Positions 32,588-45,726 of a DNA stretch of 64,000 nucleotides are shown here, in pieces. How positions within the stretch are numbered: the first letter of the stretch is position 1; each line of letters opens with the position of its first letter. The translations under genes were made by a program, and so were the position numbers. The notes under the pieces are model-generated. The model was not told where the DNA came from and searched no databases. It worked only from the letters and a program-made list of their open reading frames with translations. Origin of the DNA: Platynereis dumerilii (Eukaryota > Annelida > Polychaeta > Phyllodocida > Nereididae); the NCBI GenBank assembly GCA_026936325.1, contig JAPTHN010000002.1:14027228-14091227 (forward strand), in the 5' to 3' direction.

Positions 32588-34356
32588 GGACTGTAGGGCT
32601 ACAATATCCTAGAACTCAGAACTCACTTATTTATGTCAAGCTTGCTGTAGACATGGAGTCTATGCCAAATGCAAAAGTAAATCTTTTTGTCCCTGGCTAC
32701 AGTTTTATGGCTCAATCTGCTGTGAGCGTATAGAATGCAATGTATATTGCACAATGCCTCCTTATAGCTTGGTTACATTGTCTGTGGTCCAGTATACTAA
32801 CACAGACCTGTGTTTGCCGGGGCAGGCACTATAATTGGATCATTTATTCTAGTTCCCTGAAGGAGGCTTTAGAGACCTTCAAATTGCAAGACGTATCAGC
32901 TGAGGGCATGGCAGGCTGAGGTCCTTCCACTATTCTATTGCTCTCCACTCGAGGGATATTTCCCTCTGTGTCCTGATCAGGCGTAGGCAAAAGGACCCAT
33001 TCAAAATGATCAACAAAGGACTTACACAGGATTTCATTGTGATGTTTTTTAAAGTGTTAAATAAGCTTTTAGAGTTTGTTTGCAATTGATATGAGCTATA
33101 GTCACTTTCTAAATCCAACAATTGCCTCAGGACTCAACATGAGCTAACCTGGAGCTATCATAGCCTCAACTTTGCAAGGGATTACATGCAATGATTTGAT
33201 TCCCTGTAGCTGCGCCTTACTTCTTGGGGGGGTACTTCTCTCAAAATGTCTTAGAACTAGAGCCCTCTGAGTCAAATCTCAGAGGTCATAAACCCAATAA
33301 GACTTGTCAATAAATGGCAATGCAGGTCCTTGAGTGAAAAATGATAGCTGCAAATCATCCCCACTAACAAATACGAAATTACCAAACTTCTGGCATTATC
33401 AGCTCATCTGTCATTTTGTGCAAGGCAACAGAAAGTTATTCTCATTTGCCAAAATCAACAAAAAGTTTCTGTGGTATAATGCAATGTAAAAATTATTGGA
33501 AATCTACAGATTCACTTGAGTAATTAAATTAAACAGGTCTTAATGTGATTAACGCCTCTAAGTAATTAGAGGAACTCAACATAAGCAGCTGCAGGTCATT
33601 CTCAACAGCATGCGAGTGGCCCATCCAAGACCTTGGTGATGAAGAAAGTTTGTCCTTAATCATGCACTCTTTGCCACTCAATGTGTAAGCAATTAAGGTA
33701 TTGTGCAACGGAATTGTCAAATCAATTATTCATTCCTGCTGTAAATATGGCAAATGAAATGCATGAGATGTAACATGTCTGGCATTGACCAGGCAATTGA
33801 CATTGAATTGACAAGTAACAGCAAAAACAAAGTAAATATACATGTAAGATCTTTTACTTTGGAACCAACATTTGTCCATGTTGAATTACATTTATACTGC
33901 ATGTTGTTTTATTCAACAACTATCTACATAAAGGTACTTGGGTTACTTCCTATAGTTGTATGCATTTGCAACACAGGATAGAGAGGAGAGGAGAATCTCA
34001 GGAGATATATATTGTAGTAGAGGGAAGTGATGATCTCATTTCTCTTAAACTAGAAAAGGATGACTTTTATGCTACAACACAGTTAAAGGTCTGAAAAGAG
34101 TAAGTCTTCAAACATAATATTCTACATATTTATGAGTTTGGTTTAACACATGATGTGAAAGTTGAGGGGACTTCTGCAATCCAATAGATTATGTACACAC
34201 CATTGAGAGCCCTGAGGGATTGGCATAATCTTCAGTGCAATCCCCCGCTACTGGGTCAGCTTGAGGGTCCTTGACTTACCCAAGATAGATCTCTGGGGAC
34301 ACCGAGTACATTTCTTCCCTCAATGCTTTCTTCTGCTTCTTTTCAATAATATTCAA

Positions 34357-35174
34357 TTGGGCCACTCCACGCCAAATGGACCAAAATCAAGAAATTTTCC
34401 CACACCGTGTTTTCCGATTTTGATGAAATTTTAACCTGATATACATGTATATGTTTAATGAGCACTTGCAAAATATTTCGGACATATTCCACACATTTTG
34501 CTTTTGACAGCTTTTTGAAAATGTTGGGCTTTCAACCATTTTTTGCAGAAATACAAGATGATCTCATAAACTGCTTAGAAAATAAATTTCAAGTTTCTAT
34601 CACCTGTCCCACATGGCCATTTTTGCACTTGAAATTAGTCCATTTTAGGAATCGTCCTGAGATTTTCTTCATGTGCATAAAAAGTATTGGAGTTAGAAAT
34701 TTGAATAAATTCGTACCATCAGCTCTCAATACTGCCTTAATTCATGCAAAGTTTCAGGTTTATTGAAAGCTTGGTTTCTGAGTGAAAAAATTCCAAAAAC
34801 CCACAATTTACCCAAATTTCACAAAAACGAACCGAATTTAACAGGCTGGTGCGAACGGATGGAAAGCATCATCTGTATTAGCTTCGGCCAGCAGCATTCT
34901 ATATATCTGAGCATGATCTGTGTACAATTTTATCACAATATCTTGAAAAACATAGCTTCAGCAGCTTTTTGAAATGACTTGACAAGCGGAAAATAGAAAT
35001 TTTAGTTTGCAGACCTTAATTTTGAAAATGCTGTCAAATTCAAAATACTTGGAATATAGGGAAAATATTTTGCATGGCTTCATTAAACATGTACATGTAG
35101 CTTGTGTAATAATTTCATTAAATCTGAAGCCATGATGTGGGAGGCATTGGTCCATTATGCATGGAATGGGCCAA
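34357..35174. mobile_element. Foldback MITE of about 0.82 kb in copy B3
   Basis: Absent from B1 and B2, where the site reads ATTCAATGCTGGTTAT. The left end TGGGCCACTCCACGCCAAAT and the reverse complement of the right end (TTGGCCCATTCCATGCATAA) match, followed by TGGACCA in both. Inner words (GATGAAATTTT against AATGAAATTAT, ACATGTATATGTTTAATG against ACATGTACATGTTTAATG, TTTGACAGC) also occur inverted, so most of it is an imperfect foldback. The arms are more diverged than in the 26-kb element, so it is older. Exact borders and target duplication are uncertain. Confidence 0.75.
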
Positions 35175-36984
35175 ATTTTCTGGTTATTTCTTATATCTGG
35201 TTTAATGTTGAGGTTTTCCACTAAGCTTTAATAGCAAGAGTAGTAAATTGTCCAAAATGTTGTTTAAAGCAGTTTCAATATTATTGTCATATGCTTATTG
35301 AAACTGTCAAAAAAAGACAACGGCATGAAGAACACCAATATTGCCCATATATTCCCTCTCTACAATGGATGAACTCTTGAGGATGTACGAATCTGAAATA
35401 TGTTACTCCAGTTCCAGGAAGTACGGGCCAAATCAGACACGATAGACGGACATACAAGGCACGTGAAAATGTGAGAGGAATATAATTTGTGAAGCAATAT
35501 TGCACATCAACAACACCTGTTTTGCCGTCATGTGTAGAGATATATAGTGTCAATAAAAAGAAGCTGTGGACAACACTGCCTTGTTATATATTGCTATAAA
35601 TATGCCAAAACAACCACCCTGCGTGCAAGCAAAGTAGGCCTCACCTTGTTGCCTGATTTTCGATTAACATTGGCAAAATGTGCCTTGTTCAGATCTCTTT
35701 ATGGCAATTGGTGTGATAATTATAAGTAGTTTTAAAGTATTGGTAGAAACCTGCATAAGATCATTCACTTTCTACAGACCCAAGATTTCCATTTTGGTCT
35801 CATCCAGCTCTGGTAGTTTGACTCTGATGGATGAAAAATCCTTTTTCATGCACCAAGCTCGCAACATGTATGTAGCCTTATCTTCATCTTATATCTCTGG
35901 GTGCCAGAAGCTCTTGCGATGAAGGTCAGCACCCAGACTCTCATATTGATCCTGCCCCTCCCACTGTTCTTCCCTTACCAAACATTTATGACTCATGGAA
36001 ATTTTCTAAGTCTGCAAAAGATCTGGGCTTGAGTGTTCTTGGGCTTGAATATATTGTTAGACTTAAATTGAGCTCTAGGCTTGCTTGACGATGACTATGT
36101 TTCAGCAAATGGTATTCAAGGACAGCACATGTGCTGCTTGGAATCGACCGTTTTTGCATCCCATTTCTTCTGTTGTAACCAATTAAGATTATTAAAGTAC
36201 TCGTGTTATATTTTGCTCGGACGCAGTAGCAGACATTCTTACATTACCTACCAATTTGTTTATAGCCTTTGTATCTGTACATAAAGAAAATGTAGATGGA
36301 TATAGATTGATATTTATTTTTCGATTTCATAAACTAACATTGAATAAGTAAAGATCCATCATCCAAACATAAGTGTAGTGTCTGTTTCTGTTTCTGGGCA
36401 TAAGGCTTTGGAATTATCAGGAGTTTAGGTGTGACTTGGATTTTTCCAATAAAGGTCATATTAACCTAGCCATTATCTTATTACAGTTGACAGCCATCCC
36501 ATTTGGTGGACTGTAGTGCTCTTTGAGAGTCACTTCTCTGCCCTATGAGCTGAAAAGAAGTCTTTCTGGCCAGAATGCCAGACTCCACCAGTAAGGAGGG
36601 CATAGAGGCTACCTTTGACTGACAGGTCCTAAGAGACGGGAGCCGATCGTCTGCCAGATTCTGTCTTATTAACGCTCGCTGTCCCAAGAGAAATTCTACA
36701 GACGAAAAGACTGCGCTCACTTTTGTGATGCAATGTACTTCAAAAGGAATTTCACTATAGGTCCTGTATCTGATATAGTCTTTCGTGAATTAAGACCTGA
36801 GGTCCATATATATTTCCGAGACCTCATCCATCTCAAACTCTGTGGGCAGAGGAGAATTGAAAATGGGAATCTCAAAAAGACTTGCATATATATTTATAAC
36901 AAATCTAACAATCTTGAGAAGTTTGGTTACTCAGGAATACCTATTGTGTATAGCTAGGGGTGACGGACAGAAGCAAGGGTGGTA

Positions 36985-39900
36985 AGGGCGGCTGGATGAA
37001 AAAGGGAAATCTAATTCACTGGCATAGAACAGTGTTGCTTATTGTGCCCTTCATAAGAAAAAGTGTTGGGTAATATTCTACAGTTCAGTTTGAATGTTAA
37101 TTTTTAGAACTGTCTGCCTTTGTTCTGTTTGTGTGTCTGTCCAATGTCACTTTTTACTCTTAAATTTTCCTAAACCAACAAGCAGACTTGGAAAGTCACT
37201 TTCAAGCTCAAACAAAGGTTTTTGTTTTAGCAGGAGACAACTCAGACTTCAGCAAGTTAAAAGTTTGGCGACAGGCAAACTCTTTTAGTTAAGAAAACCT
37301 TTTTAAGCTTTCTATTCTCTTTGTTCATAGTCAGGATTATACATACTAAGTAAGGAAGCACTGCTCTGAGAGTACAATTGATTTGGTGTCACCAAACCTT
37401 GCTCAACTTCTACTGTACCCACTGCTCATATGCTTCCAACAATAGTGTGAGATGAGTGAGAATCAATTAGCAACAGTCTGCATTTAATTTATGAATACCT
37501 GACTTGGGAAATCAAATGACCAACAACAAAGGTGTCACAGAATGTGTGCATCCTTTGCCACATTGCCATGTCCTCATGTCCCATCGAGCCTACCAAGTGC
37601 ATACATTTTCTATAGGACATGAAGCCCCAATCATATGTCCATCCAGCCACACAATGTGTTTTGGGAGATGCAATATCATGTTAGTGGCATTCCATAACAT
37701 GAGGCAACGGATGTTGTCAGTTGGGAGATAATGGGACACCAGCACTGCAAGCATTTGGGGCTTCATGCATGAGAATAGAGCTATGGTAGCAGTGAGAATT
37801 GTGTATTTGGTGGGCAGAGGTCATGGAGACTGGCCCTCTAGGACCACAGTGATTTGGATCCATATTTCTGTGTTGGGGAATCAGCGAACCATTAGAAGTA
37901 TCGGTGGCTGGCAAAACTGATCAGCGCCAGGAGGGATGGGACCAAAGGGACAGAGAAATGGGACTGTCACTTTTACTACCCCTAGATGCAACCCCTTCGG
38001 AGACACCAGTGGGTGTTTGCGGATTGCTGCTTTGATTTGATTCCCACTTATTCCTCAGGCTACTGTGAGCTATTCATGGCCCAACATTTATGTGGACTTG
38101 TAGCCTCAGCTTCCTCACTGACATTTCTGTCACAATTGCTGTGGTAGTATTTTTTGTCTATTAGTTAAATCTGTCCTATATGACCACAAAAACAAAGAAA
38201 AAGTGCTCTGTTCAGCCAGTCCATCCTGCAATCATTCACAACACAAGAAGAACGGAAACTAGCAGGATATTACCATGTAGAATGCATTTAAACAATTTAG
38301 CCTTTAGTTCAGCTGAAGCCATTCTTAACATCTGTTATCTTCCTAATTATTTTAAATCTGTTTTCTGCAGTATTGTAATTATGCCTAAAGAATCAGATTA
38401 ATTTCTATCTCTCTCTAAATCAAACCATTCATCAGCTTAATCTTGACAGACAATTTATTGATTTTTGTGATCTTAATTTCCATCAGATTTGCAATTAACT
38501 TGTCGAATTGCGCTATTATAATGTACCAAATTGTATTTCATAGCGCAAAGTTTGAAGAATTTGATTATTGAACATGTCCAATTGGCAAAAAGAAATGGTT
38601 GTATTCAGTTTTGACACTTTTGCCTGACAATGCATCTGTCTGTCGATTGTTATCAATTCTTCAGAGTTCCAAAATGCTCATGCCACGGATTTGAGTGAAT
38701 TATTGAACATATTTTTAAACGTGGGATGGCTATCTCTCAAAAAATGTACATATCCCTTATAAAATCAACATACTATGACCATTAGTGACAGTGTGTCAAC
38801 ATCATTCATCTTAATAACAAGTTTGGGGTGGCTTAGGTAGAGGTCAGTTGGCAGATTCTTGATGGGTGGATCATAATGAGACCCAGGGGAAACTCTGATG
38901 ACAGGTGTGATGACAGGTACCCGTCATATCAATCTTGGGAGCCCACCTACGTGTAAATGAAATGTCAACATTTCTCCTTCAAATTGTCCTTCACCTCACT
39001 ATTTACTGATATTCATTTTGTGAATGACATTCATAATTAACCCATATACGGAAGAAAATTAACCAAGGAATGCTGTAAAGTAATGAATAGAAAACAACAT
39101 AATATATTGTGCGATGGTCAATGGTGTTCTGGCAGATGTACAATTGAACACGCAGATTTGAGATTAGTTTTTGATCAGTTGGTGTTGTGAGCCATTGGGT
39201 ATTGAGGTCTCATTAGTGCAGGTAAGCATCATACGAACTCCAGAGACAAATTATTCCCAAGTTTCCATGTACCTTAGTGTATTCTGCACATCAGTACTAG
39301 CATGATTAATGGTGATTAATGAGATGGCACCCAGGTGGTCTGGAGTCCTAATTCAAGCAGCCTTTGTGATGAAAATTAACCCGTAAACTCATCCAAAGAC
39401 AACATTGCAGATGGTTGCGGTGTTGACACTAAAGTAACTTAGCAGTGGATATTGATATCCTCACGAGAGCTCATTCGATCCCTAGAGCACGTGTCACTTC
39501 AGCTTGTCGTTGGCTGGTGCACCTTTTTAGTGTTTATCACCATGCAATACATCCTTCCTGATGTTACTGAATCTGTGATAAATAATTACTCTAAATGAGT
39601 TGTTTGGTTTTTTCATCATGACTTTTAAAACTCCCTTAACCTGAACATTTTTTAGCCCCTTCAAGAAAAATTACGAAAAAATTCAGTGAAGATAATGCTT
39701 TTGTTCGCCAGAAGCTATTGCAAAAATTTGAGCACTCCCTTTGGGCTACAAATAAGGCAATGAAGCATCAAAAAGTTTCTGGCTGAGTGAGCATCTCGAA
39801 ACTTCAGAACTGCCTTTATCAGCTAAAGTTTCTGAATGCAGTGTAACCATGTTTTTCAGAACATTGACTGCATAGTGCAGATAGGCTTATTTATATCTAT

Positions 39901-42309
39901 ATATAGCAAAGGCTGGTCTGTGGCTAATGCTTGTTGCTTCACTAATACGTTCATCGTTGTCAGAATCTGATTTGATGGCCATCCAAGGGAAACTGATGAA
40001 GTGATTTTCTGAATGTGATAGAAATTCATAGCATTTTCACCAAACAACATTTCTGCGCTTCAAATTATCTGACTTAGTTTGTACTGTAAATGCTTCATTT
40101 GACTGGCAACCCTCTTTTAAAACTTGTGAAATTGGTATCATCATAGCCAAAAACTGCTGTAAAAGAAATAATTATGTTCTATGGAGCTCTTTCTTGGGTC
40201 TGTTGAGTAAAATTAGTAAACTTTGTTAATATCAGTGTATCAATATCAGTGTATCAATAGGGTTTTCGAGATACATACTTACTACGAAAGAAAGTCTGGT
40301 GATATCCCTTGTGTCTACAAATGTTTATACCTCATCAAATCAGTTAAATCCTCTTTATTGGCATTAATGCTGTTACCTCTGCTGCACTGTTTGTTTGGGT
40401 TGGTGAAAGGGTTAGAGAGCCAATTGCAGGAGCTGGGCACAATCTAATCCATCCTCCAAGGCTGTCCTGTAAATCTATTGTAATCTGAACCTTCGTTAGA
40501 AGCAGATATACTGTTCTTCAAAAGTCTTTTCTGACAGTTTCGTTGCATCTTATTTTGAATTCCAGCTCTTTCTTCAATGCTTTCATTCATATAGTTGTGG
40601 CCAAATTTTAATTTCTCCATTTGTAATGATAAAATGTCATCTGCATTTGCAAATGTCAAACTTGTTTGCCTCTAGTCGGCCACTGAATCAAATTGGGTGG
40701 TCCTTGGCTTTACCCTATCTCTTCTTTGTCTGTACCAATTTACGAACCAAAATAAGATTAGTCTTGAAGCCTTGTCCATCTACTGAAAGATTTATAAGGT
40801 CTTAATTGAGCTACTTCCGGTTGTTCTACCTTGTAGTTTGGTGACACAGAATGGCCAAGAGGGAGATAACTGATAACATGAGCTGAAATCTAGCATCGAA
40901 ACCAATCTGAGTTCTTAAAAAAATGCAAATGCCCTCCCATAACATTAGTGTTGAATCAATATGAGCATATCAGTGGATGTTAGATAATCTGTTAATACTC
41001 AGTCAATGGGTAGGATCTTGTACAAACCAGATGTTGCTCTCATAGTTTCCAAACGATGAGATATTCTATACACATGTCCATTGGGGTTAAGTTTAGCTTG
41101 TGTTACTTTAAGGTAAAAAGAAATAATTTTAGAAAAAAGGGTGTTCATGATTTTGCCAGCAGGGTAAAAAGTTCAAATTTGTAATCAAAGGCTTAAATTT
41201 TGTCATGAACTGATATAGTGTTACAATTTCGGAACTAAAATAGAGCAAAGTATGAATTATAGAAAGAGTGATTCAGGAATGTTGAAAGGCAATGAAAGTT
41301 CTCTGGGATATCGAATTATATATCCCTGCCGGGTATAAGATGCAAAAAATCATGGGTGACATGCTCACACCTGCAACAGCTAAAAACTCCTCCCCGAGCA
41401 ATGCCACTCACCTAAACTGTCCACCTATCCTTATTGATCTATCCTCTCCTTCTGATAACAGCAAATAACAGTGAAACAGCTCCCTTATTTACGTTTTCTG
41501 CCTCTACTGTTTTTCCCCACCAGGGGCGCATGCATCTCCATCGTAGTTCCGCTATTGCTCACGTTTAGGACTGGCGCCACCGTCTGCCTTCCCGCCAAAA
41601 ACATCCACACACTTTCCTATCACCTACTGTTCTTCACTCCTACCTGGCTCAACCACTTCTACTCATCGTATCTTCCTCATCTTACCCTCATTTCAAAGCT
41701 CTTCTCAACCCCATTCCATCTGTCAATGTCTCAATGCCCATACACTTTTACCTATTTGCCAAATTCTATACATTTCCATCAATCCCCATTTCCTTTCACC
41801 AGATCTTTTCCTTTCCTTACGAGCCATGCCCTCAATTACAAGCTCACGTGTAAGTACACTTGACTGTACCTTACACCAATACATATGCCAGTGCATTTCT
41901 AACTTCAATTCCTCTACCACCAATCTTTACTTATATTACAATTATTACTCAAATGCTACTTCAAATGGTCAGCATGCAACACGGGGCCACATGCCCATGC
42001 AGGTAGAGGGGGGTGGGGCTAATTATTCCCCATTATAGTCATGCCCCAAATCATGGGAAATCTAGTGAATTATAATTCAGTAAAATCATTCTGAAATTGG
42101 AAGAAAGTCATATATATAGCTGTGAAAAAGTTTTTCAAAGGAACAAAAGTTTTAAGATCGAACAGATTTTGTAAGTTTTCTTTGTTATAATGCTGCTTAT
42201 TAAGAGGTAAACATTTGCCTGATTTGGGAACCTTTTTAAAAAGGAGAACATACGTTTAGGATCTAACCTTTCGAGGTTCTAAATCTTTATTTGGATATGG
42301 CACCTAAAA
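36985..42309. other. 5.3 kb without a recognised gene
   Basis: Unique-looking AT-rich DNA. The longest frame (about 41471-41863) lies in a pyrimidine-rich patch and starts without ATG, so I attribute it to base bias. I see no splice-bounded exon, RNA gene or transposon end that I can support. Confidence 0.5.
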
Positions 42310-42501
42310 ATGTTCATTGGATGAACTCTCAATGTACGAATCTGAAATAATTATTATTTTCATGCAGGTCCAGAAACAATGGGCCAAAATAGACACAATC
42401 CATGGCATGTGAGAGGAATATGAAATTTCCAAGTGAAGCAAGTGAAGCATGACGGCAAAACAACACCTGTTTTGCCGTCATGTGTAGAGATATAGCCTTA
42501 A
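42310..42501 (+). repeat. Detached fragment of the B unit
   Basis: Matches the B block around 14290-14460 (GGATGAACT, CAATGGGCCAAA, GGCATGTGAGAGGAATAT, TGTGTAGAGATATA). It includes a perfect hairpin at 42449-42484 with arms CATGACGGCAAAAC and GTTTTGCCGTCATG. The fragment is cut at its right by the TIR element starting at 42503. Confidence 0.8.
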
Positions 42502-42502
42502 T

Positions 42503-45348
42503 GGTCGCATGTCACAAGGTCGTACAATTTGCGTTACATGGCCGTTTTGGACCAAAAATTATTTTCTTCAAAAATGTCTAAAACAGACTCACAACAACCA
42601 ATTGAAACCAAAATCAAGCACGTTTATGCAATAATTAGGTCTGTATATGGCATTATCAAATTTTTTCACCACACAAATCAATGTAAAATCCAGATTTTAA
42701 ATGCGTTTTTCTCGAAAACTACTTCATTCCAATAAAGCTACTGTAAAATACAAAGTACAGGGTGAGCCAAAAAAAAGTAGACACTTCTGTAAATGAACTT
42801 CAGCAATTACACACTGCCGCTCAAAAGTACACAATCTTCATGGAATTACACACAGTTATGTACCTTCATATTTACAAAACATTGCTAAGGTTATTTTGTC
42901 CTAGTTGCAAAATTGACCTAACAGTGACCCTTAATTTAACCTATATAATTGAAATTGATGTCCTTTGAAGTTTTTGTTTGTTTCTTGCATAAATTTTTTT
43001 TCAAAGTCAGCTAAAAGCTTAAATGTCTTGAAGGTAATGCCTTCTATATTTGCCATTGTGATTTAGTCATATTGCAGGTAATCAAGGCTTGGTGAGAAAA
43101 GATTACTTCTGATCGAATTTTACCAACATTTGACTGACCATTTTTGTGTACTGTGCATGGGTTTAATCTGGCCAGAATGTATATTTATGTTCTGAACATA
43201 GTTTGTTCACCTGTAGCTGTGATTTGACGTATTATTCATCCAGGTTCACTATATATTTTATCAGCTCCTTTACGTATAATGAAATATATGGCTGTCTGTC
43301 AACCACCTGGGCAGTGATTTCCCAAATTCTATTAATATAATGTACATGGTCCTGAAACACTTTTTTTTTGTTTTTGTAGTATGTCAACTACATTTTCTGT
43401 CAGTATCATGACAATACTTGGATTATAGCATTGTCGGTGATTATCTACACAAGGAGAGATTGGTGGCACATAATGACCAATCAAGTCCTCACATCTCCAT
43501 TTCATGCGCCACAATTTCAGAGTTAGACATAAAGCAATTCATTCTTAAGGAACGAGGCATATGTTAGGCCTCCATGCTTTATTATAAGTCACTTTCTGGC
43601 TTCACTTTTTAAATATATCCTGCTAATGTGAAATAATCTCTCCTAAACTGGCATACTACGCCCTGCATGACCATTTGACATTATTCTAGGGGGTTCTGAT
43701 GTTTTCAGGACCACAGTTTCCTGTGTCAAGCTTCTTTGCATACCAGTCAACAAATTTCAATCAGTTTTTTATATTTCCGACCACTCATATTGACATTTTC
43801 AACAGCCTTATTTGTGCATCCTCTTCAACTCGGCACAGCAAAAATCAGGGACAATTCACTCTTTGTCATAGTAGCAAGGCTATGCAGGTATGTCTGTCGT
43901 TTTCACCTTTCAAACGCAATGTGGTGATGATTACCAACAAAATGAGCCATAAATCAAAGTCCTGTGGCAAAAATTGATTATCTTATGACCACTTAAAGAA
44001 GTGTGTACTTTTTTTTGGCTCACCCTGTACTCCATGTATCACCATGAAATTGTCACTGAAGTTGGCCGAGAGGATGATCTGACTGATTTTAGCAGTGAAA
44101 AGAAGTATCTCTTCTCCCGAACTAATGCATAGATCCACAAAGTTATGATACAGCAACCCACAAAGAACGTTTCCAAGCATCACGTGTATAACTAAGCTGG
44201 AAGCCTGAGTTCATCTCAAATTGTCAAGTAAAAGGTTTCAAAACATTACCAATATACATAAGAACTAATTCCAACATCTAACTTCAATGATTATCCTAAA
44301 TTTACGTGACGTCTCGCATATATCGCCAGTAGCTATCATTTTTTGTGCAGTGATAAGAAATCGATATCTCAAGTGAGTATGTAATTTCAGAGCAATCCTA
44401 ATATTTTAATAGAAATTCCAGCCCTTTTTCACAATATGAGGGCACAAAAGTAAATTAAGAAGTGTTATTTATTAGTTTGATCACTTTTTGGTCATTTTTG
44501 AAGTCCAATACACTGCTATGAAGCCAGCATAAAAATCTGTACCAGTCATGCGTGCATGTGTTACATTTTTTTCAGGGTTTTTCAGAGCAACACAGAAGTC
44601 AGAAAATAATTGCAAACCTAACCATATTTTATACCACAGTATACCCTGATTTATGAGCATTTGGGCAATAGCATTTTCCACATTGAATAATTTTACTGGT
44701 TCGAGTACTGATGGTTTGAAACTCATGACCCCTCTCCAACTTGACTGTTTTTTGCAGGTGTTACAAAAAATTCAGGGTAAACTAGACAAGCTGTACAGCA
44801 AGTGGTTTACCTGCACACAAAATCTGAGATATGCAATTGAAAGTAAAACTCATGAGCATTTTTGTGAGCTATGTTTGAAGTTCCTAGCTTCAATATTAAC
44901 AGTTTCAGACTAAATTTTAAAAAACATGTTGAATTTTTTCGGCAAGAGGGACAGGTTGACGTTGCTTTGCATTAAAGGCTCTACAAAAGACATGATAATA
45001 CCTAGATAGACGATATAAGCTTTTAGGGCCTTACGAGGAATTTGGTATTATTACAGAGAAAACCAGAACAAGATATCTTTTGTTATTGGCATGCAATCTC
45101 ACTTTTAAGATGATTTTTTCAAATCTGATGTAACGGGGGACACACAAAAATCACCTGTTTTCTCAAGGTTTTTGATGGCTACCAGCCTTATTCTGTAAGG
45201 AAGATACATTTTTTAAGGTCGATATGAAACAATAGAAGCTAAGCATTCCAGTGATGTATAATAAGTGATGGTACATACAAGACATGTACATGTAATCGTC
45301 ACATAAATGTAAAATTTCTCAAATTGTACAACATCACGACACACGACC
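42503..45348. mobile_element. DNA transposon with about 28-bp TIRs, carrying a mariner-like insertion
   Basis: Left end GGTCGCATGTCACAAGGTCG then TACAATTTG. The reverse complement of the right end reads GGTCGTGTGTCGTGATGTTG then TACAATTTG. Without the inner 1.27-kb element it is about 1.58 kb. No transposase is recognised. Just beyond its right end, 45355-45395 is the reverse complement of the B segment that should follow the left flank, so an inversion has affected this locus. Confidence 0.6.
42758..44027. mobile_element. 1.27-kb mariner-like element
   Basis: Termini CAGGGTGAGCCAAAAAAAAG and its inverse, continuing GTA.ACACTTCT, are bordered by TA on both sides (42756-42757, 44028-44029). 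Size, CAGGG start and TA target are those of mariner-group elements. I could not recognise a transposase in any frame. The inner sequence is stop-rich, so it is a decayed or non-autonomous copy. Confidence 0.85.
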
Positions 45349-45404
45349 TAATACGAGAAGGCAGTGTTGTCTACTGCTTCTTCCTCTTGTTCAGTTCTCT
45401 GTAT

Positions 45405-45645
45405 GCACTGTAAGAAATACCTGTATTTCGAACAGTAAGTTACCGTTAAATTTACAGGGAGCTACCGTAAACTTTCGATACAGTAACTTACCGTAAATAT
45501 AACAGCAAAAATATTTTACTGTATTTCTTCACAGTAATTTACCGTAAAATGTAGTTCTACGGTAAAAATATTTTTACTGTACTTTAGCTGAGAATAAAAC
45601 GGTAATATACAGTAACCTCACATATTTTACGGTAAATTAAAACCT
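45405..45645. repeat. Cluster of TTACCGTAAA-type words
   Basis: The near-palindromic word TTACCGTAAA, with variants TACGGTAAA, TTTACGGTAA and ACAGTAA, occurs about ten times in 240 bp in both orientations. MITEs built of such words and starting CACTGTAA are common in animal genomes. The left edge here (GCACTGTAAGAAATA) fits, but I could not find a matching right end. Confidence 0.55.
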
Positions 45646-45726
45646 TGGCCTGGGGAGAGAAATTCAGGGGGGCATGTGGAGGTGAGGAATCTCTATTCTA
45701 TGTGAATAACAGTTTCATAGCTGATG

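Larger units (their letters stand above)
31054..36984 (+). repeat. Long copy B3, tandem to B2
   Basis: Starts and ends at the same two words as the repeated part of B2. After removal of its private insertions (31462-32587 and about 34357-35174) the core is about 3.98 kb. Its end (AAGCAAGGGTGGTA, then AGGGCGGCTGG) passes into unrelated sequence. Divergence from B2 is modest, so this tandem duplication is the youngest event of the array. Confidence 0.88.

Noticed and set aside
41471-41863. 130-codon frame
   Set aside because: Starts without ATG in a pyrimidine-rich patch. It has no domain, and the composition follows base bias.
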